A stretch of 32,838 bases of DNA from an uncultured Clostridia bacterium (GTDB lineage: Bacteria > Bacillota > Clostridia > Christensenellales > UBA1242). The stretch spans positions 1 through 32,838 of the forward strand of contig CANQEP010000009.1 of NCBI GenBank assembly GCA_947595235.1. Reading direction: 5' to 3'. Numbering within the stretch: position 1 is the stretch's first letter; every line of letters starts with the position of its first letter. Positions 24,818-32,838 of this stretch are shown one piece after another. A program made the translations under genes and the position numbers. The notes beneath the pieces were generated by a model. That model had not been told where the DNA came from, made no database searches, and was given only the letters and a program-made list of their open reading frames with translations.

Positions 24818-25624
24818 TTACTTTTTGTCTTTGTTGCCGGCCACGGTGACAAAGACTTTGATCAGCGTCCAGAGGATATAGACAATGTCATAGATAAATT
24901 CGATAACATAGTCGGTGATGTAGGTCTTGTAAAGGGCTTTTGCATCTTTTATTTCATCTTCGGTCAAAACATTTGTTGTTTTCATAAATTCAAGGGCAGA
25001 GTTGCAAGCCTGCTTTTCCACCTTGAGGTTAAGAATAACAATAATAAACGACAGCAAGAAGTATAGCACAGAAACGATTGTTAAGATTATCGTGAAGATG
25101 TTAAGGCCGTTATAGAGAGCAAAGTCCAAGATAACGCCAAGCACAATGAGTGGCAAAATTGAGAATGGAGCGAAGTAGCCGACTTTCATGAGTGCGGCGC
25201 GGACAGCCACTTTCTTGTCGCCGTCGTGATGCCTTTTTGCGATGGCAACCTTTTGAGTTGCAAGGGCAACGGCGGTCACGCTCGCCTTGTCATAGATATT
25301 GCTCCTAAGCCTAATGGTCTTTTTCTTTGGGCTGTAGGAGTTGCCAAGGAAGAGGCCTTTCCAAAAGCCAAGTTTTTCAACCTTTACGTCGGTGAGGCCA
25401 AGGCCTTCAAGCATCTTTTCTGCAACTTGAGAACCCGTCATGTTGACGGCAACTTGTTGCTTGTTGTATCTGTTGTAGCGAGCGACGAGCACCCACTTCC
25501 AAACCGCAGAGATTAGCGACAGGGCAGCGAGAGCAACAACAATAACAATAACGCCCACCAAGACAGATTCGATAATGGCAATAGAATTATCTGTTGTGTC
25601 TACTGCAAGCAAGAAATTTGTCAT
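24818..25624 (-). CDS. YugP/Zn_peptidase_2-like membrane protein lacking HEXXH
   Basis: TGSQVAEKMLEGLGLTDVKVEKLG...YSPKKKTIRLRSNIYDKASVTAVALATQKVAIAKR; GGAGAAAAAATATG RBS. Confidence 0.6.
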   Translation of the reverse strand: MTNFLLAVDTTDNSIAIIESVLVGVIVIVVALAALSLISAVWKWVLVARYNRYNKQQVAVNMTGSQVAEKMLEGLGLTDVKVEKLGFWKGLFLGNSYSPKKKTIRLRSNIYDKASVTAVALATQKVAIAKRHHDGDKKVAVRAALMKVGYFAPFSILPLIVLGVILDFALYNGLNIFTIILTIVSVLYFLLSFIIVILNLKVEKQACNSALEFMKTTNVLTEDEIKDAKALYKTYITDYVIEFIYDIVYILWTLIKVFVTVAGNKDKK

Positions 25625-25694
25625 ATTTTTTCTCCTTTTTATAATATTTATGATAATTTTAGCACGATTTTGCGATTTTTACAAATGAATATGG

Positions 25695-26375
25695 CTACTT
25701 TTTCCCAAGTACAGAAAAGTCTACGCCACCACTTTTTTGGCTTTCGCCTTGGCTTTTTTCTCCCTCACTTTCTTGAGGGGTTGCGTCTTTGCTTGAAGAA
25801 TTGTTGCCGTTGTTTGCGCCACCGAGTTTGCTGAAGTCGGGTCCAGTGTAAGTTTGCTTGTTCTCTTCAAGTTTTTGGGCGTTATATTTTTTGAGCCTAA
25901 TTTTTGTGAGGATAATGTCGACAAGTTTAAAGTTGAAGCCAAGAACAAGTGCAACGATTAGTCCGATTGTGAAAACCCCGGGAACCATTATGCCGAATAT
26001 GATGGCGGGGATGAGTGACAAAACGTCAAAAACCATAACAGCAACAAGCATTCCGTTGAGATTTTTCTTGTCGCTTTTGAAAGAAGAAACGATTGTCATT
26101 ATTCCCATCGCAAGGAACAAAAATCCCGATGGTGCAAACAAGGTGCCAGTAACAATAAGAACGGGGGATATCAAAAGATTTATGAGTTTGTCGAGTTCTG
26201 CATTGCCGGTGGAGGCAGATCTGACAATCTCCATTATGAGCATAATACCCATTCCAATAATGGCAATGGCCACCAAGATGTCCAAAATTCCTGAAATGAA
26301 GGCGAAGGGCTTTGCGCCAAACTTTGCTTTCACTTTCTTTGCGGGAGCGCCCGCAGAGTTGTTTTCGTTTTCCAT
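25695..26375 (-). CDS. Multi-TM hypothetical protein
   Basis: Several TM segments, low-complexity Ser/Gly/Lys C-terminus. Confidence 0.65.
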   Translation of the reverse strand: MENENNSAGAPAKKVKAKFGAKPFAFISGILDILVAIAIIGMGIMLIMEIVRSASTGNAELDKLINLLISPVLIVTGTLFAPSGFLFLAMGIMTIVSSFKSDKKNLNGMLVAVMVFDVLSLIPAIIFGIMVPGVFTIGLIVALVLGFNFKLVDIILTKIRLKKYNAQKLEENKQTYTGPDFSKLGGANNGNNSSSKDATPQESEGEKSQGESQKSGGVDFSVLGKK

Positions 26376-26669
26376 TTTTGCTCCTTAAAGGCAATATATA
26401 TTATATATATCATTTATAACAAAAATTAGTCAATTAAAAAGTGGCACTTGAAGAAACTTTGAATTTTCTATAAATATTGTCAAAATTGTCGTTTTTTGTG
26501 CATTTTTTCAATGTTTTTTGCGTTATTTTGCGTTTTTTTGCGAAAAATGGACGCTGTTTTTCAATTTGAGTACCGCAAAAAATTTAAGCAAAATTCTATT
26601 TTAACCCTCAAATTTTTTTGCAATTCGCTTTTTATGGGGCTATAATTAGTTTTGTGGAGGACAGAAAAA

Positions 26670-27395
26670 ATGAATCCTGAGATATTCGGTTGACAACACA
26701 TTGTGTTTTTGCTTGTCAGCATTGTGATTGGGGTTGCCAGCGTTGTTTTAATTAAACTTTTCTGCAAGACAGACAAATCTATTTCTATTGCCATAAAGGT
26801 CTATTCGGCTTTCCTTTTTTGCTGGATTGTTGCAAACAGAATACTTATTGCCGTTCGTGACCACAGCGTTCTAAGTTTCATTCCAAACACGTTCTGCGGC
26901 ATAACAAGTCTTTCGCTCGCCATTGTTGGACTTTTTGCAAAAAAGGATGCGGGCATCTGGCACTGGATAACCTATTGCGGGTTGCTTGGCGGATTTTTGA
27001 CCATGCTTTATCCTGACTTTATTGGGCAAGCGCAGTCGATTTTTTATCCGCTGACAATAACGGGGCTCATGCACCACACCGTCATGTTCTTCTTGTGCGT
27101 AACCGTCATTGCAACTGGATATATGAGACCATCGCTTAAAAAGTGGGCATGGCTCCCACTTGGGCTCAGCCTTATGATGTGCTTTGGCGTTTTCCTTATA
27201 ACCGCACTTCACTTCGGCGACGCGATGTATATCTATGAGCCACTCATTGAAGGAACAATTTTCACTTGGTGGTTCACGGGAATAATATTCTTAATTTTGC
27301 ACCTTGGGGCGCTACTTGTTATTGAGTATGTGCGCTTGAGAAAAAGTGGCAAAAGGCTTTTCAACAAGAGTGAAGAAAAAGCGGAGCAAAAATAA
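26670..27395 (+). CDS. YwaF/TMEM164-like membrane protein with in-frame TGA at codon 8
   Basis: RBS GGAGGACAGAAAAAATG; MNPEIFG-TGA-QHIVFLLVSIVIGVASVV... Confidence 0.6.
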
Positions 27396-27856
27396 TGAAA
27401 ATAACGGCGAAGGAGTTGACCGACAAGGGCATTTGCCCAACTTGTTATGACCGCGCGCACAATTTTTGCGTTTTTGGGGACAACTCGGAAATGATGCTTT
27501 TTGAAAATTCGCTCTTTGAGTGCTTTTTGTGTGGCAATCCGCGAGCCGAAGGGCACACCATAATTTCTTCAAAAGTGCACTATAAAGACATGACTGAGGC
27601 TCCAGAAGAGTTGGTGGAAAAGATGTTCGTTTTTGCAAAGCGTGCCATGGAGGCAGTGAAGAGCGTTTATGGCGCCGAGAGCGTTTACCTTTGCACCATG
27701 TGTGACGGGCCGATGAACCACTTTCACCTGCAACTCATTCCAAGATTTTCGTTTGAAGAGCGCGGTTCAAAGAACTTTGTTAAGCCAAGGAAGGACTTTG
27801 TTAAAGACCAAGAAAAGATAAACAAACTTCGCGAGATTTTTAAAAACTACAAATGA
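27395..27856 (+). CDS. HIT-superfamily protein (GalT-like HxHxQ)
   Basis: CPTC; ECFLCGNPRAEGHTIISSKVHYKDM; MNHFHLQLIPR. Confidence 0.75.
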   Translation: MKITAKELTDKGICPTCYDRAHNFCVFGDNSEMMLFENSLFECFLCGNPRAEGHTIISSKVHYKDMTEAPEELVEKMFVFAKRAMEAVKSVYGAESVYLCTMCDGPMNHFHLQLIPRFSFEERGSKNFVKPRKDFVKDQEKINKLREIFKNYK

Positions 27857-27871
27857 CAAAAAAAAGCATTT

Positions 27872-27896
27872 TTCGTGGCTATGCCACGAATTTTTT
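27872..27896 (+). terminator. Rho-independent terminator
   Basis: TTCGTGGC-TAT-GCCACGAA-TTTTTT. Confidence 0.75.
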
Positions 27897-27969
27897 ATGC
27901 AAAAAATTGTCAAATTTTGCATGACGCCCATACAATGGTTAAAAATTGCAAAATAAATTGTTAACATGG

Positions 27970-27998
27970 TTGACAAATAATTGGCATACATATATAAT
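27970..27998 (+). promoter_or_regulatory. Consensus sigma-A-type promoter of the marR-ABC operon
   Basis: TTGACA - 17 nt - TATAAT. Confidence 0.85.
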
Positions 27999-28023
27999 GA
28001 CTGCTGTTTGTGTGGAGGATAAT

Positions 28024-28470
28024 ATGACAGAAAGCGAGCAAGTGCACATTCTTATTGAAAAGTTGAAGAGCCGTCCGCCCATTGCTTTAAGCGGTGTGCA
28101 AAAAGAGGACAACGGGCTTTGGTTCACTCTTAAGTATATTGGCGACCATCCAAATTCATATGCGCTTGGCATAAGCGAGAAGATGCATATTTCTAGGGCG
28201 CGCGTTGCGGTGATTTTGAAAAAACTTGAAGAAAGGGGACTTATTAAAAAAACAAAGTCGCAAAAGGACTCGCGTGTGGAGGTGCTTTCGCTGACCAGCC
28301 AAGGCGAAGAAGAGATAAAGAGGCAGAAAAAGCACATTTTTGACATGATTGCCTACATTACAAAAAAAGTGGGCTATGAAGAAATAAGCGCGTTCGTTGA
28401 CACCTCGCTCAAAATTCGCGGGGCGGTCTGCGAGTTTGAGAGTGGCAAAAAAGGAGAGGGCAATGTTTAA
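28024..28470 (+). CDS. MarR-family regulator
   Basis: NSYALGISEKMHISRARVAVILKKLEERGLIKKTKSQKDSRVEVLSLTSQGEEEI. Confidence 0.9.
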   Translation: MTESEQVHILIEKLKSRPPIALSGVQKEDNGLWFTLKYIGDHPNSYALGISEKMHISRARVAVILKKLEERGLIKKTKSQKDSRVEVLSLTSQGEEEIKRQKKHIFDMIAYITKKVGYEEISAFVDTSLKIRGAVCEFESGKKGEGNV

Positions 28471-30211
28471 ACTACTTAAAAGATTTAAGACAAAAGATTG
28501 GATATTTATGTTCTTTGTTGTGGGGCTGGTCGTTTTGCAGGTCTTTCTTGACCTCAAGATGCCCGACTACACCATGGAGTTGACCGCGTCGGTCTCGTCG
28601 GGGACGGTCACCATGAACGACGTTTGGTATAACGGGGGAATGATGCTACTTTGCGCGTTTGCAAGCATGGTTGCAACCTTCATCAGCGGTTACCTTATTG
28701 CAAACATCGGCAGTTCGTTTGCGCGCACGCTCAGAAATGACCTTTTTTGCAAGACCACGTCGTTCTCGCTGGTTGAGATGAAAAGGTTCTCAATTCCTAG
28801 CCTCATAACAAGAACGACCAACGACGTGACGCAAGTGCAAATGTTCTATTCGGTGGGGCTACTAATGATGATAAAGGCGCCAGTGACCGCCATTTGGGCG
28901 ATATCGAAGATTTCTACAACTTCGATTGAGTGGACAATGGCAACGCTCATCACTGTTGCAATAATTGTTGCAATGGTAGGGCTGGTTGTTGGATTCGTTT
29001 TGCCAAAGTTCAAGAAAATTCAAAAACTCACCGACAACCTCAACGACGCAACGCGAGAAAATGTGACGGGTGTGAGGGTTGTTAGGGCGTTCAATGCAGA
29101 AGAGTATCAAGAGGCGAAGTTCGAAAAGGCCAACGACTCGCTCACAAAAAATCAGTTGTTCACGACCAAGGCGACTGGACTTTTGATGCCCATAATGACT
29201 CTTTGCATGAACGGGCTGACACTCGCAATCTATTGGATTGGCGCGATTTTGGTGAATAAGGCGAGCATTCCCGAGCGTGGAGTTGTTATTGGTAACATGA
29301 CCGCGTTCACGCAATACGCACTTCAAGTTGTTATGGCGTTCATGATACTTATCATGGTGTTTGTCATTTTGCCACGCGCCATTGTTTCGGCAAAGCGTAT
29401 AAACGAGGTGCTTGACACAAAGAACGAGATTGTTGAGGGCTCAAAGACGGGCAAGGCTGACCAAGTTGGCGAAGTTGAATTTAGAGACGTGGCATTTAGG
29501 TATGCCGACGGCGTTGGCGACGTCTTTTCAAATGTCTCTTTCAAGGCAAAACGCGGAGAGACCATTGCAATAATTGGGGCGACGGGTAGTGGAAAGACCA
29601 CGCTGATTGACCTTATTCCAAGATTTATGGACGCGACTGAGGGAAGCGTTCTTGTTGACGGCGTTGACGTTAAAGAGTATAGCGAGCACGAACTTGAAAG
29701 CAAGATTGCGGTCGTTTCGCAAAAGGCGTGCCTTTTCAAGGGCGACATAAAGGACAACATCATCTATGGCCACGACATGCCCGTTGAAGACGACGACTTG
29801 CGCATAAAGAGGGCTATTGACGTTGCCGAGGCGGGGTTTGTTTATGAGACGGACAAGGGCATACACTCTGCCGTTGCGCAAGGGGGAACCAACTATTCTG
29901 GCGGGCAAAAGCAAAGGCTGTCAATCGCAAGAGCGGTCTTCAAGGATGCAGAGATAATGATTTTTGACGACAGTTTCTCTGCCCTTGACTACAAGACAGA
30001 TATGCTTGTTAGAAACAACATAAAGAAAGAACTCAAAGACAAGACCGTGTTCATTGTTGCGCAAAGGATTGGCACAATTCGTGGCGCGGACAAGATTTTG
30101 GTGCTTGACGACGGAAAGATTGTGGGCGAGGGCAAGCATGAAGAACTTTTAAAGACTTGCGAGGTCTATAAAGAGATTGCCCTTTCTCAACTTTCAAAGG
30201 AGGAATTGTGA
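28463..30211 (+). CDS. ABC exporter half-transporter, degenerate catalytic site
   Basis: GATGSGKTT; YSGGQKQRLSIARA; IMIFDDSFSALD; VAQRIGTI (His to Gln); overlaps marR by 8 bp. Confidence 0.93.
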   Translation: MFKLLKRFKTKDWIFMFFVVGLVVLQVFLDLKMPDYTMELTASVSSGTVTMNDVWYNGGMMLLCAFASMVATFISGYLIANIGSSFARTLRNDLFCKTTSFSLVEMKRFSIPSLITRTTNDVTQVQMFYSVGLLMMIKAPVTAIWAISKISTTSIEWTMATLITVAIIVAMVGLVVGFVLPKFKKIQKLTDNLNDATRENVTGVRVVRAFNAEEYQEAKFEKANDSLTKNQLFTTKATGLLMPIMTLCMNGLTLAIYWIGAILVNKASIPERGVVIGNMTAFTQYALQVVMAFMILIMVFVILPRAIVSAKRINEVLDTKNEIVEGSKTGKADQVGEVEFRDVAFRYADGVGDVFSNVSFKAKRGETIAIIGATGSGKTTLIDLIPRFMDATEGSVLVDGVDVKEYSEHELESKIAVVSQKACLFKGDIKDNIIYGHDMPVEDDDLRIKRAIDVAEAGFVYETDKGIHSAVAQGGTNYSGGQKQRLSIARAVFKDAEIMIFDDSFSALDYKTDMLVRNNIKKELKDKTVFIVAQRIGTIRGADKILVLDDGKIVGEGKHEELLKTCEVYKEIALSQLSKEEL

Positions 30212-30212
30212 T

Positions 30213-32282
30213 ATGCCCGGACCTATGAGAAGACAGATGATGAACGGAAAAAAAGAAAAGTTTGACATGAAGTCGCTAAAAAAGGTCTTCGTTTTTGCAA
30301 AGCCCTTTCTTCCAATGATAATAATAAGCGTCATCTTTGCCATTTTTGGCACAATAACAACAATTATCGGGCCCGACAAGGTCAGTGAACTTATAAACAT
30401 CATAACCGACGGCATATTTACGGGCGTTGACATGACCGCATTCGTGCGCCTTGCGATATTCCTTTTGTGTATCTACGCTTTTGGTGCGGTCTTTAACTAT
30501 CTTCAACAATATTTGACCGCCATTGTCACGCAAAAGACGTCGAAAAACCTAAGGCGTGACATCGACAAAAAAATCAACAAACTCCCACTGAGGTACTTCG
30601 ACAACACCACCACGGGCGACATCTTGAGTCGCGTCACCAACGACGTTGACATCATCTCGCAGACGCTGGGGTCAAGCATTGCCAACCTTTTGAGTTCAAT
30701 GGTCTTGTTTGTTGGCGTTATTGTCATGATGTTCAAGACAAATTGGGTGCTAACCCTTGTCACCATCGGCACGTCTGTTTTGGGCTTTCTTGCGATGAGC
30801 CTAATTTTGAGAGTTTCGCAAAAGTATTTCGTGAAGCGTCAGCAATACCTCGGCGACATGAACGGCCACGTTGAAGAGATATATACCAACCACTATGTTG
30901 TTAAGTCGTATGGCGCAATAAACAACGAAAGGGACAAGTTTGCGGGGCACAACAACAACATCTTCAACGTCACTTGGAAGGCGCAATTCTTGTCGGGAAT
31001 GATGCAACCAATAATGATGTTTGTTGGCAACCTTTCGTATGTTCTTATATTCGTTGTGGGCGTGTCCATAATCTTACAAGGGGGAACGGGCGTTACCATT
31101 GGAACGCTGATTGCATTCATCATCTATGCAAGACTTTTCTCGCAACCACTTCAAAACTTTGCGCAGAGTATGTCGTCTGTTCAGCAAGCGTCGGCAGCGT
31201 CAAGGCGAGTTTTTGAGATACTTGAACAGCCCGAATTACTTGACGAGAGCGGAAAAAAGCAAGTGCTTGCCGATGCAAAAGGAAATGTTGAGTTCAAGCA
31301 CGTGCAATTCGGATACTTGCCAAACAAAACTATCATCCACGACTTTTCTGCAAAACTCAAGGCGGGGCAGAAAGTTGCCATTGTTGGGCCAACGGGTGCG
31401 GGCAAGACCACTATGGTCAACCTTCTTATGAGGTTCTATGAGATTGAAGCGCCAAGGCTGATTTTGGACGGAAAAATCACCGACCACAAGATTTTTGACG
31501 GCGGAAAATCCATAAGACTTTTGCGGGGTGAGGACGATTTGCTCTTTGTAAACAACCAGCCAACTTCCTTCAAGGTCAAGAGCAAGGACTTCCCAAAAAA
31601 CGAGGTTCTTAAGTTCAACCAAGACTTTGACATCTTGGTTGATGAGAAGGTGCTTGACTTCAAACTTCCAGTCGTGACGGGGCACGGCCTTGACGACGTT
31701 AAGGATGTCGCGCTTGGCATCGCGTATTATGGCGACATCTTGATTGACAATGTTCCAATAAACGCGCTTACAAGAGAGAACGTGCACGACCTCTTTGACA
31801 TGATTTTGCAAGACACGTGGCTGTTCGGGGGAACTGTTCGAGAGAACCTTGTCTATAACAAAGAGGGCGTTTCAGACGAGAAGTTGACCGAGGTTTGCAA
31901 CGCCGTTGGGCTGTCACACTTTATAAAGACACTTCCAAATGGCTACGACACCATTTTGACCGACGTGAGTTCGCTGTCTGAAGGGCAAAAACAACAATTA
32001 ACAATCGCGCGCGCCATGATAAAAGACTCGCCACTACTCATCTTGGACGAGGCGACCAGCAACGTGGATACGCGCACTGAACTTGTTATCCAAGACGCCA
32101 TGGACGCCCTAACAAAGGGGCGCACGTCCTTCGTTATTGCCCACAGACTTTCAACCATAAAGAATGCCGACGTCATCCTTGTTATGCAAAATGGCGACAT
32201 CATCGAGCATGGCAACCACGAGAGCCTTATGGCGCAAAATGGCTTCTATGCCGAACTTTATAACAGCCAGTTCGTTGTTTAG
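30213..32282 (+). CDS. ABC exporter half-transporter, canonical Walker B, inserted segment in NBD
   Basis: GPTGAGKTT; LSEGQKQQLTIARAM; LLILDEATSNVD; IAHRLSTI; about 93 aa between Walker A helix and GDILIDNVPI. Confidence 0.93.
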   Translation: MPGPMRRQMMNGKKEKFDMKSLKKVFVFAKPFLPMIIISVIFAIFGTITTIIGPDKVSELINIITDGIFTGVDMTAFVRLAIFLLCIYAFGAVFNYLQQYLTAIVTQKTSKNLRRDIDKKINKLPLRYFDNTTTGDILSRVTNDVDIISQTLGSSIANLLSSMVLFVGVIVMMFKTNWVLTLVTIGTSVLGFLAMSLILRVSQKYFVKRQQYLGDMNGHVEEIYTNHYVVKSYGAINNERDKFAGHNNNIFNVTWKAQFLSGMMQPIMMFVGNLSYVLIFVVGVSIILQGGTGVTIGTLIAFIIYARLFSQPLQNFAQSMSSVQQASAASRRVFEILEQPELLDESGKKQVLADAKGNVEFKHVQFGYLPNKTIIHDFSAKLKAGQKVAIVGPTGAGKTTMVNLLMRFYEIEAPRLILDGKITDHKIFDGGKSIRLLRGEDDLLFVNNQPTSFKVKSKDFPKNEVLKFNQDFDILVDEKVLDFKLPVVTGHGLDDVKDVALGIAYYGDILIDNVPINALTRENVHDLFDMILQDTWLFGGTVRENLVYNKEGVSDEKLTEVCNAVGLSHFIKTLPNGYDTILTDVSSLSEGQKQQLTIARAMIKDSPLLILDEATSNVDTRTELVIQDAMDALTKGRTSFVIAHRLSTIKNADVILVMQNGDIIEHGNHESLMAQNGFYAELYNSQFVV

Positions 32283-32379
32283 GTGGCGAGCGACCAAATT
32301 TGGAAAGAAGAGGATGTTTGATTTTAAATGTTCTTTCTAAACGAACATACAAATACTTGCGTCAACTTTAAGTTCCCCC

Positions 32380-32700
32380 GAAGTAAAGGGGTCCCCACAG
32401 AGGGAGAATAGCGAGGTCTGTGGGGAGAGGAGGAGTTTTGCAAAGGCGGGGCGGGTCGCCCATAGGGTGACCCGACGAGACGAGGTGAAACTTCGACGAG
32501 GAAAGGTGGTGCCTTTGGCACCAAAAGGGGAGATACTGAGATAAAGTATCCTCTTTTTATTTTGAATGAATAAAGGTACAGATATTTTAAGTCAAAGTTT
32601 TTCCTAAAAATAAATAAATGAAAAAAGTTGATACTTAACCTCCCCTTTTGGTGCGTACCGCACCACCTTTCCCCATCGACAGTGGGGAACTGGGAGAGGA
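32380..32700. repeat. REP/MITE-like intergenic inverted-repeat array
   Basis: TCCCCACAGA/TCTGTGGGGA hairpin; CGGGTC..GACCCG hairpin; facing arms 32500-32533 and 32639-32672, each with an internal GGTGC..GCACC dyad. Confidence 0.6.
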
Positions 32701-32838
32701 TGCAAGGGATTTGAGATTGTAGGTTTGGGAAGAATGCAAAAGATATTATGGGTGGCTAACAAAACGCCTTTTTTCTTTTTCAAAGTTTTTCGGATTTTTT
32801 AACAAAACCCCATTAAATCACTTGACAACTATATGGGG

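Noticed and set aside
25858-26388. 176-aa ORF antisense to the membrane protein 25695-26375
   Set aside because: Mirror of a hydrophobic CDS; no independent start signal.
26670-26705. TGA-to-Trp genetic code reassignment
   Set aside because: TGA serves as a clean stop at several overlapping gene junctions (15913, 27856, 30211), so a local lesion or readthrough is more likely.
31236-31811. 191-aa antisense ORF and other ORFs opposite the ABC genes
   Set aside because: Lie antisense to clear ABC transporter coding sequence with no RBS or recognisable domain; typical shadow ORFs.
28463-32282. ABC genes as the exporter of the RiPP candidate
   Set aside because: About 8.5 kb away, own promoter and MarR regulator, with unrelated genes between; no evidence for linkage.
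1-32838. CRISPR array or rRNA genes
   Set aside because: No regularly spaced direct repeats and no rRNA-like sequence seen on reading.

Overview
AT-rich Bacillota-like chromosomal window; no species is assigned. (1) 161-9924: an apparently complete, roughly 9.7 kb inovirus-like (filamentous ssDNA phage) prophage integrated at the 3' end of tRNA-Ser(UGA). It has 23-bp att direct repeats, 27-bp integrase-arm-like repeats at both ends, a tyrosine integrase, an XRE repressor with candidate operators, an HUH Rep, a Zot-like ATPase, a coat-like protein and a large coiled-coil/InlB-type-repeat surface protein. Its 7.64-7.85 kb hairpin region holds two tandem D-arm-less tRNA-like structures. (2) 12353-19915: a candidate RiPP locus absent from the ORF track at its most informative point. 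It has a 25-aa Cys-terminated peptide with a strong RBS and an attenuator-like hairpin, a second 39-aa ORF, a radical SAM/SPASM protein with a PqqD-like N-terminus, a STAND/NACHT-like P-loop protein, a UDP-galactopyranose-mutase-like flavoprotein, a GT2 glycosyltransferase and a HAD-type protein. A methyltransferase lies divergently upstream. This is the best candidate for an undescribed system. (3) 20-32.3 kb: ordinary chromosomal genes with several oddities: intracellular GH10-like protein, frameshifted kinase, Rrf2 regulator beside a tRNA-Arg with a decayed copy of its 3' end about 0.8 kb away, a YugP-like protein lacking HEXXH, a YwaF-like gene with an in-frame TGA, and a MarR plus heterodimeric ABC exporter operon with an insertion in one NBD. 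(4) 32.38-32.70 kb: intergenic REP/MITE-like inverted repeats. All family assignments come from reading motifs; no database search was run.
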